A DNA stretch of 64,000 bases from Portunus trituberculatus (taxonomy: Eukaryota; Arthropoda; Malacostraca; Decapoda; Portunidae). The position numbers were made by a program, and so were the translations under genes. The notes beneath the pieces were generated by a model that saw only the letters and a program-made list of their open reading frames with translations, had not been told where the DNA came from and did not search any database. Below are positions 1-17,178 of this stretch, piece after piece; positions within the stretch are counted from its first letter, which is position 1, and the number at the start of each line of letters is the position of its first letter. The stretch lies in contig NC_059303.1 in assembly GCF_017591435.1 (NCBI RefSeq), forward strand, positions 4,018,860 to 4,082,859, in the 5' to 3' direction.

Positions 1-177
1 AAGTACACAATACATTATATACTAATTCTAAATATTTGGCCCATTAACAGGGCTAAGTCCTGCAGCGAAATCCTCTACAATTTGTGGTCCCCATACATGG
101 GGATCATGTCTTATTTAACTATAGTAAATTTCTTATAAAAACTATCATGCAGTGCTATACATAATTATAAATCTAAT

Positions 178-1466
178 AAATTTAAGTGCTTATCTAATCT
201 GTTTTTAAACATTGTCAAACTAGTGCTATTTACAACCGTCTCTGGCAATGCATTCCAGGTCTACCACCCTATGACTAAAGAAATATTTTCTTATATCTAA
301 CCTGCAGCCTTGCTTTCTAATCTTCCTGCCATGATTTCTAGTCCTATTTCCCTCCTCTAAGGTAAAGAAAGATCTCACGTCTATGTAGTTTGTATCTGAG
401 AACATTTTAAATAACTCTATCATATCCCCTCTTATACATCTCCTCTCAAATGAAAACATATTTAATTCCTTTAATCTATCTCTATACTCCAGGCGCTTTA
501 ATGCTGGTATCATCCTAGTTGCTCTTCTCTGAACTGCTTCTAACATGTTGATATCCTGCCTATAGTGGGGTGACCAGGCCTGTATGCAATACTCTAAATG
601 GGGCCTAACATAGGAATTATATAAGCTACGCACCACTTCCTTACTTTTATAACTAACATTTCTATTTATAAAACCCAGGATCCTATTTGCCCTATTTCTT
701 GCTTCTAAACATTGCTTTGAAAATTTCATAGTCATGTCTATCACTACTCCTAAATTGCCCCATTTAATACTACTCTCTGTTTCCTATCAGAAAGCCATTC
801 ACTAATCCAATCAACTAACCTACCCCCTATCCCATGTAGTCTCAATTTGTACACTAGCCTCCTATGCGGTACCTTATCAAACGCCTTGCTAAAATCTAGA
901 TATATAACATCTATGCTATTTCCATCATCTAACTCCTTGGTAATATATTCTAAGATATCAAGCAAATTTGTAAGACAGGACCTCCCTGATTTAAAGCCAT
1001 GTTGGGTATCTCTAATTAATCTATTCTCATTTAAATGCTCCCAAATACTACCCTTAATGATTTTCTCTAGTATCTTACATACTATACTAGTTAAACTGAT
1101 CGGTCTATAATTATTCGCATCATCCTTCCTACCTTTTTTAAATATTGGAGTAACATTAGCTAACTTCCAGTCCTGAGGTATCTCAGCAAACCTAAGTGAT
1201 CTTTCAAAGATTAACTTAAGTGCTTCAGAAATACTGTCTACACCCTCCTTAAGTACTCTGGCATGTAGCTCATCAGGACCACTAGCTTTCCTATCGTCTA
1301 GTTCAAGAATAAATTTCCTAATAATTCCCGGTTTTATATCAATATTTTCTAAAGCTCTTAAACTACTTGTCGCACTGTTTGTAACAGGATTTCCTATTCT
1401 TTCCCTAGTAAATACTGAAGAAAATTGTTCATTCAATAATTCTACTATGTCTTCATTTTGATCCAC
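178..1466 (-). pseudogene. LINE reverse transcriptase with palm (YxDD block) deleted
   Basis: The 750-1466 frame carries RT fingers/palm motifs: DDRKASGPDELHARVLKE, ANVTPIFKKG, NYRPISLTSIVCKILE, QHGFKSGRSCLTNL, DVIYLDFSKAFDKVPHRRL, and stops at QRVVLNGAI. The next bases (about 755-765) jump straight to LGVVIDMTMKFSKQ, the thumb, which continues in the 226-744 frame to YVRPHLEYCIQAWSPHY. The SGVPQGSVLGP and FADD motifs are absent, consistent with a clean internal deletion of roughly 400 bases. Near 255-265 a further frameshift occurs; NALPET and FKNRLDKHL are read in another frame to about 180. Inactive. Confidence 0.85.
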
Positions 1467-1474
1467 TACTACAC

Positions 1475-2799
1475 CATCTTTTCTGAGTGGTCCAATCCTA
1501 TCCTTATTTCTTTTATCACTGACCTTGTAATAACTATATAATTTTTGGGATCTTTACTCCCAGCTCTAGCTAGTTTTATCTCTGCCTGCCTTTTACTTTT
1601 TTTATAACCTTACTCAAATCATCTCTGACCTGTCTGTACCTAATCAAATCTACATCTTCCCACTTTTCTGCAACTCTCTGTATGCCCTCTTCTTCTCTCT
1701 GATCTGGCTACCTATCTCATGAGTCCACCATAATGGCTTCCTGTTTCTCTGCCTTATATCTTTGTAAGGGATACACTGCATCACTATACCCTTTACTACA
1801 ACCTTAAAAATATCCCACATCTCCTGTGCAGTTTTATTTCCAAAACTATCTTCCCAGTTTACCTCTCCTAATAACTGACGTAACCTACCATAATTGCCTT
1901 TCTGATAGTTTGGGACTCTAGTCTTATTCACTATATTATCCCTACTGGAATTAATGATAAATCTAATTATATGATGGTCACTGTTTGCTAAAGTCTCTCC
2001 TACCTCAACTTCCTTTAAACAATGCTCAATATTTGTTAGTACTATGTCTAAAACCTTCCTCCCCCTAGTAGGTTTATCTACCATCTGCACTAAATAGTTA
2101 TCCTGAAAACTTTCCATAAACTTATTTTCACTAGCATCTCCTACCATCCTCTCCCAGTTTACTGACTTAAGATTAAAATCCCTAAGATAATTGTCTGACT
2201 AGTACACCCCCTATTTATCTCATCTACCATAAGGTTGTCTACATCTGCTGACTGGTTAGGTGGCCTATAAAAAGCTCCTACTCTAATAACCTTACTTTTG
2301 TTTACTCTAACATCCAGCCATAAGGACTCTACTCTGTTATCTACCTTAATACCATTAACCTGACTGGAAATGAAGGATTTTTTTACATAAATAACTACTC
2401 CTCCGCCTATCCTACCAATTCTCTGGTGTAAATACATAATGTATCCATCTACTTCATATTCTTTCCTATTTTCCTAAACTTTTCCTCATTTACCCATGCC
2501 TCTGTGACACATACAACATCTAAGTCCTCCTCAACTATATAACTAGATAACTCGTCCTTCTTGTTCCTAAGACTCCTGGCATTTACATAAAAACATTTAA
2601 GTCCTGCTACCTTCCTAGATGCTGTCTCCTTATTTGGAATCCTAATCTTATTCTCTCCTATTTGCACCTGGAAATCTTTCCTAATCTTTTCACTATCTCT
2701 GTTTATCCTATCTAATTTATGTCTAGCATCTTTCTTCTGGAATGCATTTGCTACCTCACCCCCTACACTCCATCCCAACTCCCCCCTCCAGACATCCAC
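1475..2799 (-). pseudogene. LINE APE-like endonuclease domain, frameshifted
   Basis: Minus-strand frames 2449-2799, 2159-2437 and 1650-2147 give successive endonuclease motifs: YVNARSLRNKKDEL (N-terminal Asn), VVCVTEAWV (catalytic Glu), GGVVIYVK, GAFYRPPNQS, then DIVLTN and SDHHIIRF near the C-terminal end (catalytic Asp-His). The usual GDFN motif is split by a one-base frameshift near 2185-2195: IILG is read in one frame and the DFN-like remainder in another. This enzyme nicks target DNA for target-primed reverse transcription. The linker to the RT (about 1475-1650) is open only in short pieces. Confidence 0.8.
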
Positions 2800-3884
2800 T
2801 CAGCACATCCACACCCTTCCTACTCAGATGCACACCATCCCTTCGCCCATAGAACCTATCCCATACATCCACAAAGCTGACATCCACATCCTTACACATC
2901 CCTTTTACCCGATCATTCACACCAATGGCTCTAGACAACCATTCCCTGCTAACATACACACGAGGCAAGATTCCTGACACTACACACCTCCTACCACTCT
3001 CCCTTATCTTGCCTAACATTTCCCGAAATCTTGCCACTAACTCCTCCGACCCACCTGCTCTGACATCGTTCCCACCTACGTGCAAAACTACTACACCCTC
3101 CCTCTCCATCCCCCAGGGCCCCAACCCTCTTCTGCACCTCCTCACTCACTGCCTTCACACCTGCACCAGTATTACACACGTTCGTCCTCCTATCCGTCTT
3201 TCCCACAGAAAGTGCTATCTAAATACCTAACCTGAGAGTCACCCACCACACACACCTGAGGTGTGCTAGGCACAACCATCCTCCTCCTCTCCTCTACCCC
3301 CTTCTTTCTCCTTTCACTCACCACAACCACTTCATTCACTCCACTCTCACTCTCCCCCTCCCCCTCAAACAAACCGAACCTATTTTCACACTCAACAGGT
3401 TTAGTCCTATCCTCCTTAACTGTCTCCGCTTTCCTTCCCCTCGCAACCTGCCATCTCTGCCTATCCTGACTACTATCTTTCCCAGTCTGGCTCGCCTGCT
3501 CCCTCTTCCCCACTCTGCTCTTCCCGACAGAGGGCCAAGCCACCCTGTCGCCCTCAGAAGGTCCAACCTTCGGCCTAACACTGATCTGCCTAATTTTTTC
3601 CACTGCCTCCCAAGCCTCTTAACCTCCTCCTTCAATTCAAAGATGAGAACTTCGTTCGCACTTTTTCCCTCACTTAGCTTTCTGATTTCCTCTCGCAATT
3701 CTCGGTGCTCAAGAGAAAGAACTAAATTCTCGCTCTTGAGCCTACACACCATACACTCAGAAAAGTCAACGACCTTCCTGTCGTGCCCACACATCTCACA
3801 CACAACAAACTCTCCCAATCCCACCTCAACACTCTCTTTCACGCACTCAATCACACTCTGATATACCTCAGTAGCTACAGCCAT
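2756..3884 (-). pseudogene. LINE ORF1: zinc-knuckle/coiled-coil protein with SGNH (GDSL-like) esterase domain, frameshifted
   Basis: Three overlapping reading frames (3336-3884, 3190-3603, 2756-3145) carry consecutive parts of one protein. The first starts MAVATEVYQ, has a CEMCGH...CMVC cysteine cluster near residues 30-50, then a Leu/Glu-rich coiled-coil stretch. The second ends with VVGDSQVRYLD, matching SGNH block I (GDS). The third holds VVLHVGGNDV (block III, GxND) and RDGVHLS (block V, DxxH), so the Ser, Asn, Asp and His positions are all visible. ORF1 esterases are known from CR1/L2 LINEs, where the domain is thought to aid membrane or RNP association. At least two frameshifts separate the blocks, so no intact protein is made. 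Confidence 0.75.
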
Positions 3885-3890
3885 ACTAAT

Positions 3891-4469
3891 TTACAATATG
3901 TTAACTCACAAACAAATAAAAATACTTGGTGACGGCGGGGTGGGGGAACCGCGGTGGTGGGAAGGCCTAAGTGAGGTCAACTAATCCTCTTTCAAGGTCA
4001 ACTTGACGGTTACAAGCCTAGTCTCCTCGCTCTACCAAAATACTTTTAACTCACAAACACTGATTCTAACCACTATTTCACTCTAATCTAACACTTGCAG
4101 TACACACTGCAAGTTAACACACACGTGGGGGTATGGGGCGGTACAGCTACTACAGCAGCCAGTCTTGATCCCGGGATGTCACTTTGATTTTTATGATTTC
4201 GCTTAATTATTGTTCCTTGAGATTTTTTTTATTAATTCTGACCAGGAAAAAAAAAACATATCAATTAAAGCGAACTTGCGGCACTGTCCTCAAGAAACCG
4301 TCCCGCGTGCTCGCCTCGATTCCCGGCTCCCAATTCGCAGCTCCTCCACCCAGCGGATTTGACGTCACATTAAATGAGAAATATACAGTACAGATATGTC
4401 ATGTATTTGAAGGGTTACACAACGGCAAAAAGGTTGAGAAACGCTGCCTTATTCGTTACCATATTTATT

Positions 4470-4470
<1 letters not shown>
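3891..4470. other. LINE 5' flank and possible hAT end remnant
   Basis: 3891-4180 is GC-richer non-coding DNA that could be LINE 5' UTR. 4190-4450 has no credible ORF. It ends in a motif at about 4431-4446 resembling the inner edge of a hAT terminal inverted repeat (GGTTGAGAAACGCTG). No matching left end was found, so this is only a hint of a degraded hAT-type MITE. Confidence 0.3.

Positions 4471-4508
<38 letters not shown>
4471..4508. repeat. (CT)n microsatellite
   Basis: Uninterrupted CT dinucleotides, about 19 units. Confidence 0.97.
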
Positions 4509-4511
<3 letters not shown>

Positions 4512-4615
4512 CAATAGCGTGGCTAAACAAGAATTCAGTAATGAGGAAATTCAAATTCAAATGGTTTATTGACAGAAAAACATCAAAAGGGGCAGTTAGC
4601 AATGAGCAGAAATGA

Positions 4616-4618
<3 letters not shown>

Positions 4619-4658
<40 letters not shown>
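4619..4658. repeat. (CT)n microsatellite
   Basis: About 20 CT units, ending 13 bases before the left end of the Harbinger element. Confidence 0.97.
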
Positions 4659-4660
<2 letters not shown>

Positions 4661-4671
4661 GTAGGATCTGA

Positions 4672-6131
4672 AGGCCCGGTCCCACAGGCCTTGCGGGTGA
4701 ATTGCGACTGAATTACGCACGAAATTGGTAGGCATTCGCATCCGCACTGGGTGTTTCTTTCGCTCCCAGAATTTTAAACTGCACAAAATTTTGGTTGCGG
4801 ATGGGATTCGTAATACATTCGCAATACATACGCAATACATCCACTATTATTCGCTGTGTTCGGCCTTTATCCGCAACTCCCGGATAATTACGTGTTGGTA
4901 GCGGAATGGGAGCATATGTATCGTGCATGTATACCGAATGTATAGCATACCTAGCAATTATATGAATGCATTCTAAATACATGGCGTATAATTTGTGAAC
5001 CAATAGCGATTGGATAACGGTAACCCAAGATTGTATATAAAGTGAACCAGAACTGGACTCAAATTGTCATCTGGTTCTGGAGGAGTATACACCTATATAC
5101 CATGGACTCACAAAGATGCCGTCTGATTGTTGCTTTCACCCACAACATAACAGTCAAGTTGCACAACTCTTGCAAGTGCTCTAGGAAAGAAGACAAAAAA
5201 GACAGTCAAGATCGGTCTGGGTCAGACCTTTGATTGGCAGAAGATTGGAGCTGGGGATTTACGATAAGCTGATGGTGGAGCTGCGAAATGAGGATCCAAG
5301 TTTCTTCCAGAATTTCATGAGGATGTCCCCAGCCATGTTTGATGAATTGCTAAACAGGCTAACTCCAAGACTCACCAGGCCAAGCACCAAATACAGGGAC
5401 ATGGCGTGTGGCTGGAAGTTGCCACACAACACCATCACCAAAGTTGTGAGAGAAGTCTGTCAGGCTATATTGGAGGAGTACCTGGATGAGCAGTTCACAT
5501 GCCCTAGCACTGAAGAAGGATGGAGTCAACTCTCCATTGAATGGATGCAGAGATGGAACTTACCCCACACCATTGGGGCCATCAATGGCAAGCATGTCGC
5601 ATGCAAAGCTCCCCCCAAGACAGGCTCTGAATACTACAACTATAAGGGCTTCTTCAGCATCATACTGCTGGCCATGGTCAGTTCAGACTATAAGTTCCAG
5701 TGGGCAGACACGCACAGTGCATCCGCCGTCTCCGGGATACATCCGTTCTGCATCATCCATGCCTCCGCGACGCGCTCGCTATTCTTTCGCTTTGTTTGCA
5801 ATGCGTCCGCACTCCTTTCACAATTCATACACAAAAAATACGCTATTTTCCCGCACTGTGTCCGTTTTATACCCACAATACTCGCAATACATCCGGCCTG
5901 AAATGAAGATATTTTTGACCCCCGGACGGCTTCCACAATGCTTTCCGCTTTTGTTCGTAATACATCAGCGACACATTCTCAATACATGTGTAATTCATAC
6001 GGTTCACATCCGCACAGTATTGCGGAAAAAAGTGCATTTTTGCCGCGGGTGCTTGCGGACGGCTGGAACCCAGCAAAATTGGCATCCTCGATTCTTTCGT
6101 ATTTCATCTATAGTTATGTGGGACCGGGCTA
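4672..6131 (+). mobile_element. PIF/Harbinger-type DNA transposon, internally truncated
   Basis: The ends are imperfect inverted repeats: AGGCCCGGTCCCACA at the left and TGTGGGACCGGGCTA at the right, 13 bp identical. The flanking trinucleotide TGA (4669-4671 and 6132-6134) is a possible 3-bp target duplication, the size expected for Harbinger elements. Both subterminal regions (about 4690-4930 and 5710-6060) are crowded with variants of CGCAATACATCCGC in both orientations, as expected for transposase-binding arrays. The interior encodes a broken DDE transposase, see the next entry. Confidence 0.75.
5230..5706 (+). pseudogene. Harbinger DDE transposase, N-terminal two thirds only
   Basis: The frame opens MIGRRLELGIYDKLMVELR and proceeds through FQNFMRMSPAMFDELL, then PRLTRPSTKYRDMACGW and KLPHNTITKVVREVC. 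The core GAINGKHVACKAPP...YYNYKGFFSIILLAMV matches the Harbinger segment that carries the first catalytic Asp. Here the usual GAIDGKH is GAINGKH, Asp to Asn. Family members normally continue F-WVDVGA-GSASD; this copy diverges right after FQWAD, where the sequence becomes the right subterminal repeat array. The helix-turn-helix region between RPSTKYRDMA and LPHNTI is also shorter than usual. It is inactive by truncation and by loss of the catalytic residue. Confidence 0.8.
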
Positions 6132-6283
6132 TGAAATAATCAAGGAGGTTGAGAAGGTGGCATGATGTCGCAAAATTAAGAGAAGCCAGCGCGCTATTGG
6201 TACGCTGCTGCCTCTATCCCATACAGCCAAAACATTACCACCACCAGCCACCCATTAAAAATACATGGGAACGCCCGGGTTAA

Positions 6284-6660
6284 GGTGGGTTCACACGTGC
6301 CAATTTGCGACTGATATTTTACATATGTAGAGTTTCCGACTTACAATTGATGCCTAGCGACTGCAGAAAGCAATCTCAAAACAAAACCAACATGTTGGTC
6401 TTGCTAGTCGATTTGCGACTTTATTTACGTCGTGACGTCACGGAGTAAGCATTGAAAATGGTCTCCATGTATAGAGAGATGTTAGAGTTGGTGAGGGAAA
6501 AAGAGCACACATTTAGGATCCCAGAAATGAATTATACAGTAAAAAAAAAAAAAAAAAAAGCTTGTGCAAATCGTCGTTCGACGAAATAGCTGCCACTCTA
6601 CAAAAACTGTTTCCCTCAATGCAGGGTATTGTTGGAGGTAAGGATTGAATGCTTGTCAGG
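6284..6660 (+). mobile_element. Second Harbinger-like fragment with MADF-like coding remnant
   Basis: It begins with a TIR-like GGTGGGTTCACACG at about 6288. It then reads MVSMYREMLELVREKEHTF (about 6460-6515) and, after an (A)19 tract, SSFDEIAATLQKLFPSMQG (about 6567-6630), followed by a GTAAGG donor-like site. These two pieces resemble the MADF/Myb-like accessory protein that Harbinger transposons carry beside the transposase. No right end was found. Assignment is tentative. Confidence 0.4.
6541..6559. repeat. Poly(A) tract
   Basis: Nineteen A residues interrupting the MADF-like remnant. Confidence 0.9.
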
Positions 6661-6780
6661 ATTTAATCTGATCGCAATTGTGCTTTAATCTTCTTAAAAT
6701 TAACAATTTTCTTATGACAAATGTAGGCTAATTTAGAGTGTGGTACACACCTTTCTTTCCTTCTACTTAGGCAGGGACGT

Positions 6781-7345
6781 ATCAATCAATCGTCAATCAT
6801 GGGGGGGGGGGAGGTGGATGAGGCAAACGCCGGGGGCATGTCGCCTCACCCATGGTCCAGACTGTAGCCTCGCCTTCTCTATGGCGCCAATCCAGGCGGT
6901 CACGCCTTCCCGTGCCAAGTAACTCCCAGCAGGAGGCATCGACTTGCCGCAGCCATAAGTTCTGTGGACGTCCCCTTGGCCTCCTCCATGCTGGGTTATC
7001 CCTTTCAGGATCGGCTTCCGGGTAGCGTGCCACATGCTCATATAGTCTCAGTTGGCATTGACGGACTATGCTGGTAATCAGCCTCGAATCATTTTCATGG
7101 AGCAATCGCTGATTTGATACAAAGTCATATCAGCGGTACCCCATAATCCTGCGAAGGATTATGGGTACCAAAGACATCAATTCGTCTCTTCAGATCGGTG
7201 TTCAACGTCCATGTCTCACAACCGTAGAGTAAGAAAGGGATCATCAGTGACTTGAAGATTCGAATCTTCGTCTGTCTGCACAGGGACATATCCACAGGCA
7301 TTTTCTTTTCTGTTAACTCTTCCGATACGCCAAAAGAAGTGCACC
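6781..7345 (-). mobile_element. 3' end of a non-LTR retrotransposon RT, copy 1
   Basis: On the minus strand it reads KIRIFKSLMIPFLLYGCETW (RT thumb), then, after a frame break, QCQLRLYEHVARYPEADPER, NPAWRRPRGRPQN and QVDASCWELLGTGRRDR, and ends in a short ATTGATTGAT tail at about 6785-6805. The same DNA recurs in plus orientation at 31985-32486. This C-terminal arrangement followed by a simple tetranucleotide tail is typical of 5'-truncated LINE insertions. The clade is not decided. Confidence 0.75.
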
Positions 7346-9240
7346 CACAGCATCAGCATCATCACTGGAGAAGACATCTTGGCGGATAGCTGTTTGTTTA
7401 GGTAGACAGAGAGATAGTTTTTTTTTTTTTGACGACAACATATATTAACTTAAGATTACCACAATTTTGGATCCATCCTAGAGCATAATCTTGAATTACT
7501 TAAATAAAAAAGGTTTAACTTTGTTATCAAAGAAAAAAAATACAGTATGATAATATATAACCAGAAAAAAAAGAACGGTAGAAACATTCCACCAAAGATA
7601 TAAAACACATTATTAAACAGAAAAAATATGGGCTATCATGTTAATAGGATAGTTTGAGACTATGTCTAATTCTAAGAATACAAATTCAGAACTAAATTTA
7701 TAATGGAGCATACCTACAGTTACATTATCAAATGTGCCACAGAATAAATCATAAAGTCCAATTAAACCGTACGCGTTACGGATATGCTGTGAAAAGGGAC
7801 ACTTTTATGACATGATCTTGTCTGCACCATTCCGCAGGGGCATAACCGTTCCTCCAGCGGCAGACGGCCACGTCCCCATCTGTTCAACCTGCCCAGTGCC
7901 CACCTTTACAGCCAGCCAGTGGACTGACAGCCAAAAGCGGCTAAATGACATTCTGTGGTATTCTCTAACTCCAGGGTCCACAAGTGCATGTATACGTCGT
8001 GAATTGTTAAATCAGGATTTATTTCCTTATACGTACGTTACTTTTCTTGATGAATCCGAAAGATAAATGTTTTGCTTTAGGGATTCCATACTTATGGCAA
8101 TATCATATTTGTGATGGAATAGTACGTCCGATGGAAATGTTTAAATGTTTTTTTCTGCTGTACCTTTCATAACCCACACCACAACTTCCTCTCTGTATAT
8201 TCCTTGGTCCAGCCTCAGCTGAGCTAGTGTCTACGTGTTTCCCGTGGATTTCATGCACCATGAATGTTTTTATTTTTTATTTATTTTTTTCATTTTCACA
8301 CTATTTACTGAACGTTTTTTCTTTTTTTTTTATTATCTAAAGGAGGTGTAGTTTTAATTAATGTTTAATGTTAATTTGTGAATGGTGTCTGCATCCTTTC
8401 CTCCCTCCCTTCTCTACCATTTACTACCATTAGCTGAAAACGTGTCTCCAAGGTAAGAACACTTAATAAACTTTTGCTGTTATTTCATATATTTTCATGA
8501 ATTGATAAAGTATGCGTGTGTACGTAACTGAAAAGGCAAAACAAATTTCTCCTATCTCCCCACTTCCTCCTCCACTGACACTTATTACAGTATCACGGAC
8601 TCGAGTGGTGGGTGGGGAAAAATGTAAACAAACCTCAACGCCGGTCGGTACGACCTCTCTATCTCTCTCTGGGTCGGCCCTAGCCATTTAGGTGCCCCCA
8701 CTCTTGACACTGAAACACTGGATGGATGGATTTTCATTTAGGCGCCGCAAACTGAAACACTGAAACGTCTTGCTTCTCACAAAAACAGCATAAAAAAAGA
8801 TGACACGACGTTACCTTCATAGTTGGCCTTCTTTTCCTCCTCTTCTTTTCTTCTTTTTCTGTTCTGGGCGGCGGAGGTATTGGTTGGCCTTTTCATTTCG
8901 ACAAAATAACATAAGGTTGACAAACCACCTGTAAGCTACTCTCTCCTTCCTGGCTCCGAGTCCTCTGCTCTGCGTGCAACGTGACTCAGTCCTCACTGAC
9001 CCATATGCGTATGTACGTACTATCACGTGACTACATCAGAAGTGACGAACATGTCTTTTTGTTAATATCTTCCTTTTATTTTATTTGTTGTTTTCAAGAC
9101 AGAACACAAAGGGAGATGGCCAATGAGCACCGCAAATTATTATATATATTTTTTTCTCCCTCTGAGGGGCGCTGCGGCGGCGCCCCTCCAGCAGACAGCG
9201 TCTTAGGTGACCACCTATAATATTATGGCCAATGCCAAGG
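7346..9240. other. Intergenic DNA with no supported gene
   Basis: AT-rich with several poly(T)/poly(A) runs (7420-7432, 8320-8332). The longest frame (7812-8066, plus) resembles nothing I know. A tandem pair of short similar blocks (CATTTAGGYGCC...GAAACACTG) lies at 8686-8765, and a GC-rich hairpin (AGGGGCGC / GCGCCCCT) near 9168-9190. Confidence 0.5.
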
Positions 9241-9244
9241 TCAG

Positions 9245-9246
<2 letters not shown>

Positions 9247-9286
<40 letters not shown>
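9247..9286. repeat. (CT)n microsatellite
   Basis: About 20 CT units. Confidence 0.97.
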
Positions 9287-13568
<4,282 letters not shown>

Positions 13569-13610
13569 AACTTCTATGTTTTACACTTTGGCAGATCTAC
13601 ACTCAACCAA

Positions 13611-15919
<2,309 letters not shown>

Positions 15920-16198
15920 TCACGTCCATGGCTGGCCACGCTTTCCTGCATGGCCATTCTGGGTCAGGTGATTTGTGTTTGGCCACTGGGAGCTGCGTGA
16001 GTCTTTGGGCGGATATCGAGTCGTTGTTAGTGGGCGGTCGTTGTGGGCCTGGCTGATATGGTTATTTCTCATTGGGTGGTTCTGAGGGGTGGGCGGCGTG
16101 TGTGGCGGAGTGTGGAACACATCCTGACAGACGGTGGATGTGGAGGTGGAGGTGGGGTGCTGAGGCGAGGGCACCTCCAGCAGGCGGTGTGTGGGGTG
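15920..16198 (-). CDS. Slob-like exon L: C-terminal coding exon with stop
   Basis: The acceptor ATATCTTTGCAG is at 16199-16210 and the frame enters in phase 0, matching the phase-0 donor of exon K. It gives 92 residues, starting HPTHRLLEVPSPQHP and ending GKRGQPWT before the stop. It is rich in Pro, Thr, Ser, His and Asn, with TPPHTPPTPQ repeats, so probably disordered. It stands out as GC-rich in AT-rich surroundings, which supports coding. Lack of a recognised domain keeps confidence moderate. Confidence 0.65.
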   Translation of the reverse strand, partial: HPTHRLLEVPSPQHPTSTSTSTVCQDVFHTPPHTPPTPQNHPMRNNHISQAHNDRPLTTTRYPPKDSRSSQWPNTNHLTQNGHAGKRGQPWT

Positions 16199-16740
16199 CT
16201 GCAAAGATATGTGGTCAAGCTACCAGCAACAAGCACAACTGGTGGGGTGGGGGGTGAGTCGCACTGCAGACATACACTTACACTGTTACTCAACAACTGT
16301 GTCAAGAAAATGTAATGTGAAACTAGCCAATCTACGTGGAGGATGTACTCATTACTGATCAACTTAGAAGACATTGAATACCTGTGAGAATGGAGTAATG
16401 TTCTTTTACATTCTGAGTAAATGAAATAAAGTACTTAGTTTGAGGCTTTTACTTTCTATATACAAATGCAAAATCATTCAAGAGGGACCACTGCTATATG
16501 AGTTTCTATTTCTTTTCTTAAAAATAAATACATTTGCTCAGTGCATTCATTACATTAGAAAAGAAACTGTGTGTGTGTGTGTGTGTGTGTGAGATAGGGA
16601 GAAAGATACAGAAAAAAGACATGAACTCAGACACACCCAGTATTACAATGTGCTAAGTGAAGACAAGTGTAGTGCAAATTCATTAATCAGCAAACACCAC
16701 TCAACCACTTTAAAAAAATAAATGAATAAAAATTTTGTGG

Positions 16741-16816
16741 CAGTTCAGCACAGGTCACCCAGCACTCCTCATGTCCCACTGATGCTGGACTACTGAAGGT
16801 GACCTGTGCTGCACTG
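16741..16816. repeat. Inverted repeat able to form a 19-bp hairpin
   Basis: CAGTTCAGCACAGGTCACC (16741-16759) pairs with GGTGACCTGTGCTGCACTG (16798-16816), 18 of 19 positions, around a 38-base loop. Confidence 0.85.
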
Positions 16817-17096
16817 ATCCTTATTATTTTCATCTTTTATCAACTATTTTTTTGCTCATTATAATTATATTCTTGTATATTTTCAAAACTAGAAAAAAAG
16901 GAAGCTGATAGATGTACAAATAGATACTAGGTCTGAAAAAATACTCATATCATTACAACATCATTTCATGCCAATTTAGGTGCTGACAGTCAACAGCAAG
17001 TACACAGAAAACACAACTGAATGAGAAATGCAAGAAAATGTGTAAAGTATGAAAGAAAAGTTTAAAAGAAATAAAGTAATATTCAGGATAATAAAA

Positions 17097-17098
<2 letters not shown>

Positions 17099-17177
<79 letters not shown>
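17099..17177. repeat. (GT)n microsatellite
   Basis: About 39 GT units in intron K-L. Confidence 0.97.

Positions 17178-17178
<1 letters not shown>

Larger units (their letters stand above)
1..3890 (-). mobile_element. Decayed CR1/L2-like non-LTR retrotransposon (LINE), near full length
   Basis: Read on the minus strand, ORF1 (coiled coil plus SGNH esterase), an APE-type endonuclease and a reverse transcriptase follow one another in the order known for CR1/L2-clade LINEs. All parts are present but broken by frameshifts, and the RT has an internal deletion, so the copy is dead. The last about 180 bases before the left edge look like 3' UTR; the true 3' end may lie outside the window. The GC-richer 3890-4180 stretch may be its 5' UTR. 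Clade assignment rests on the esterase-type ORF1 and RT motifs, not on a tree. Confidence 0.85.
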
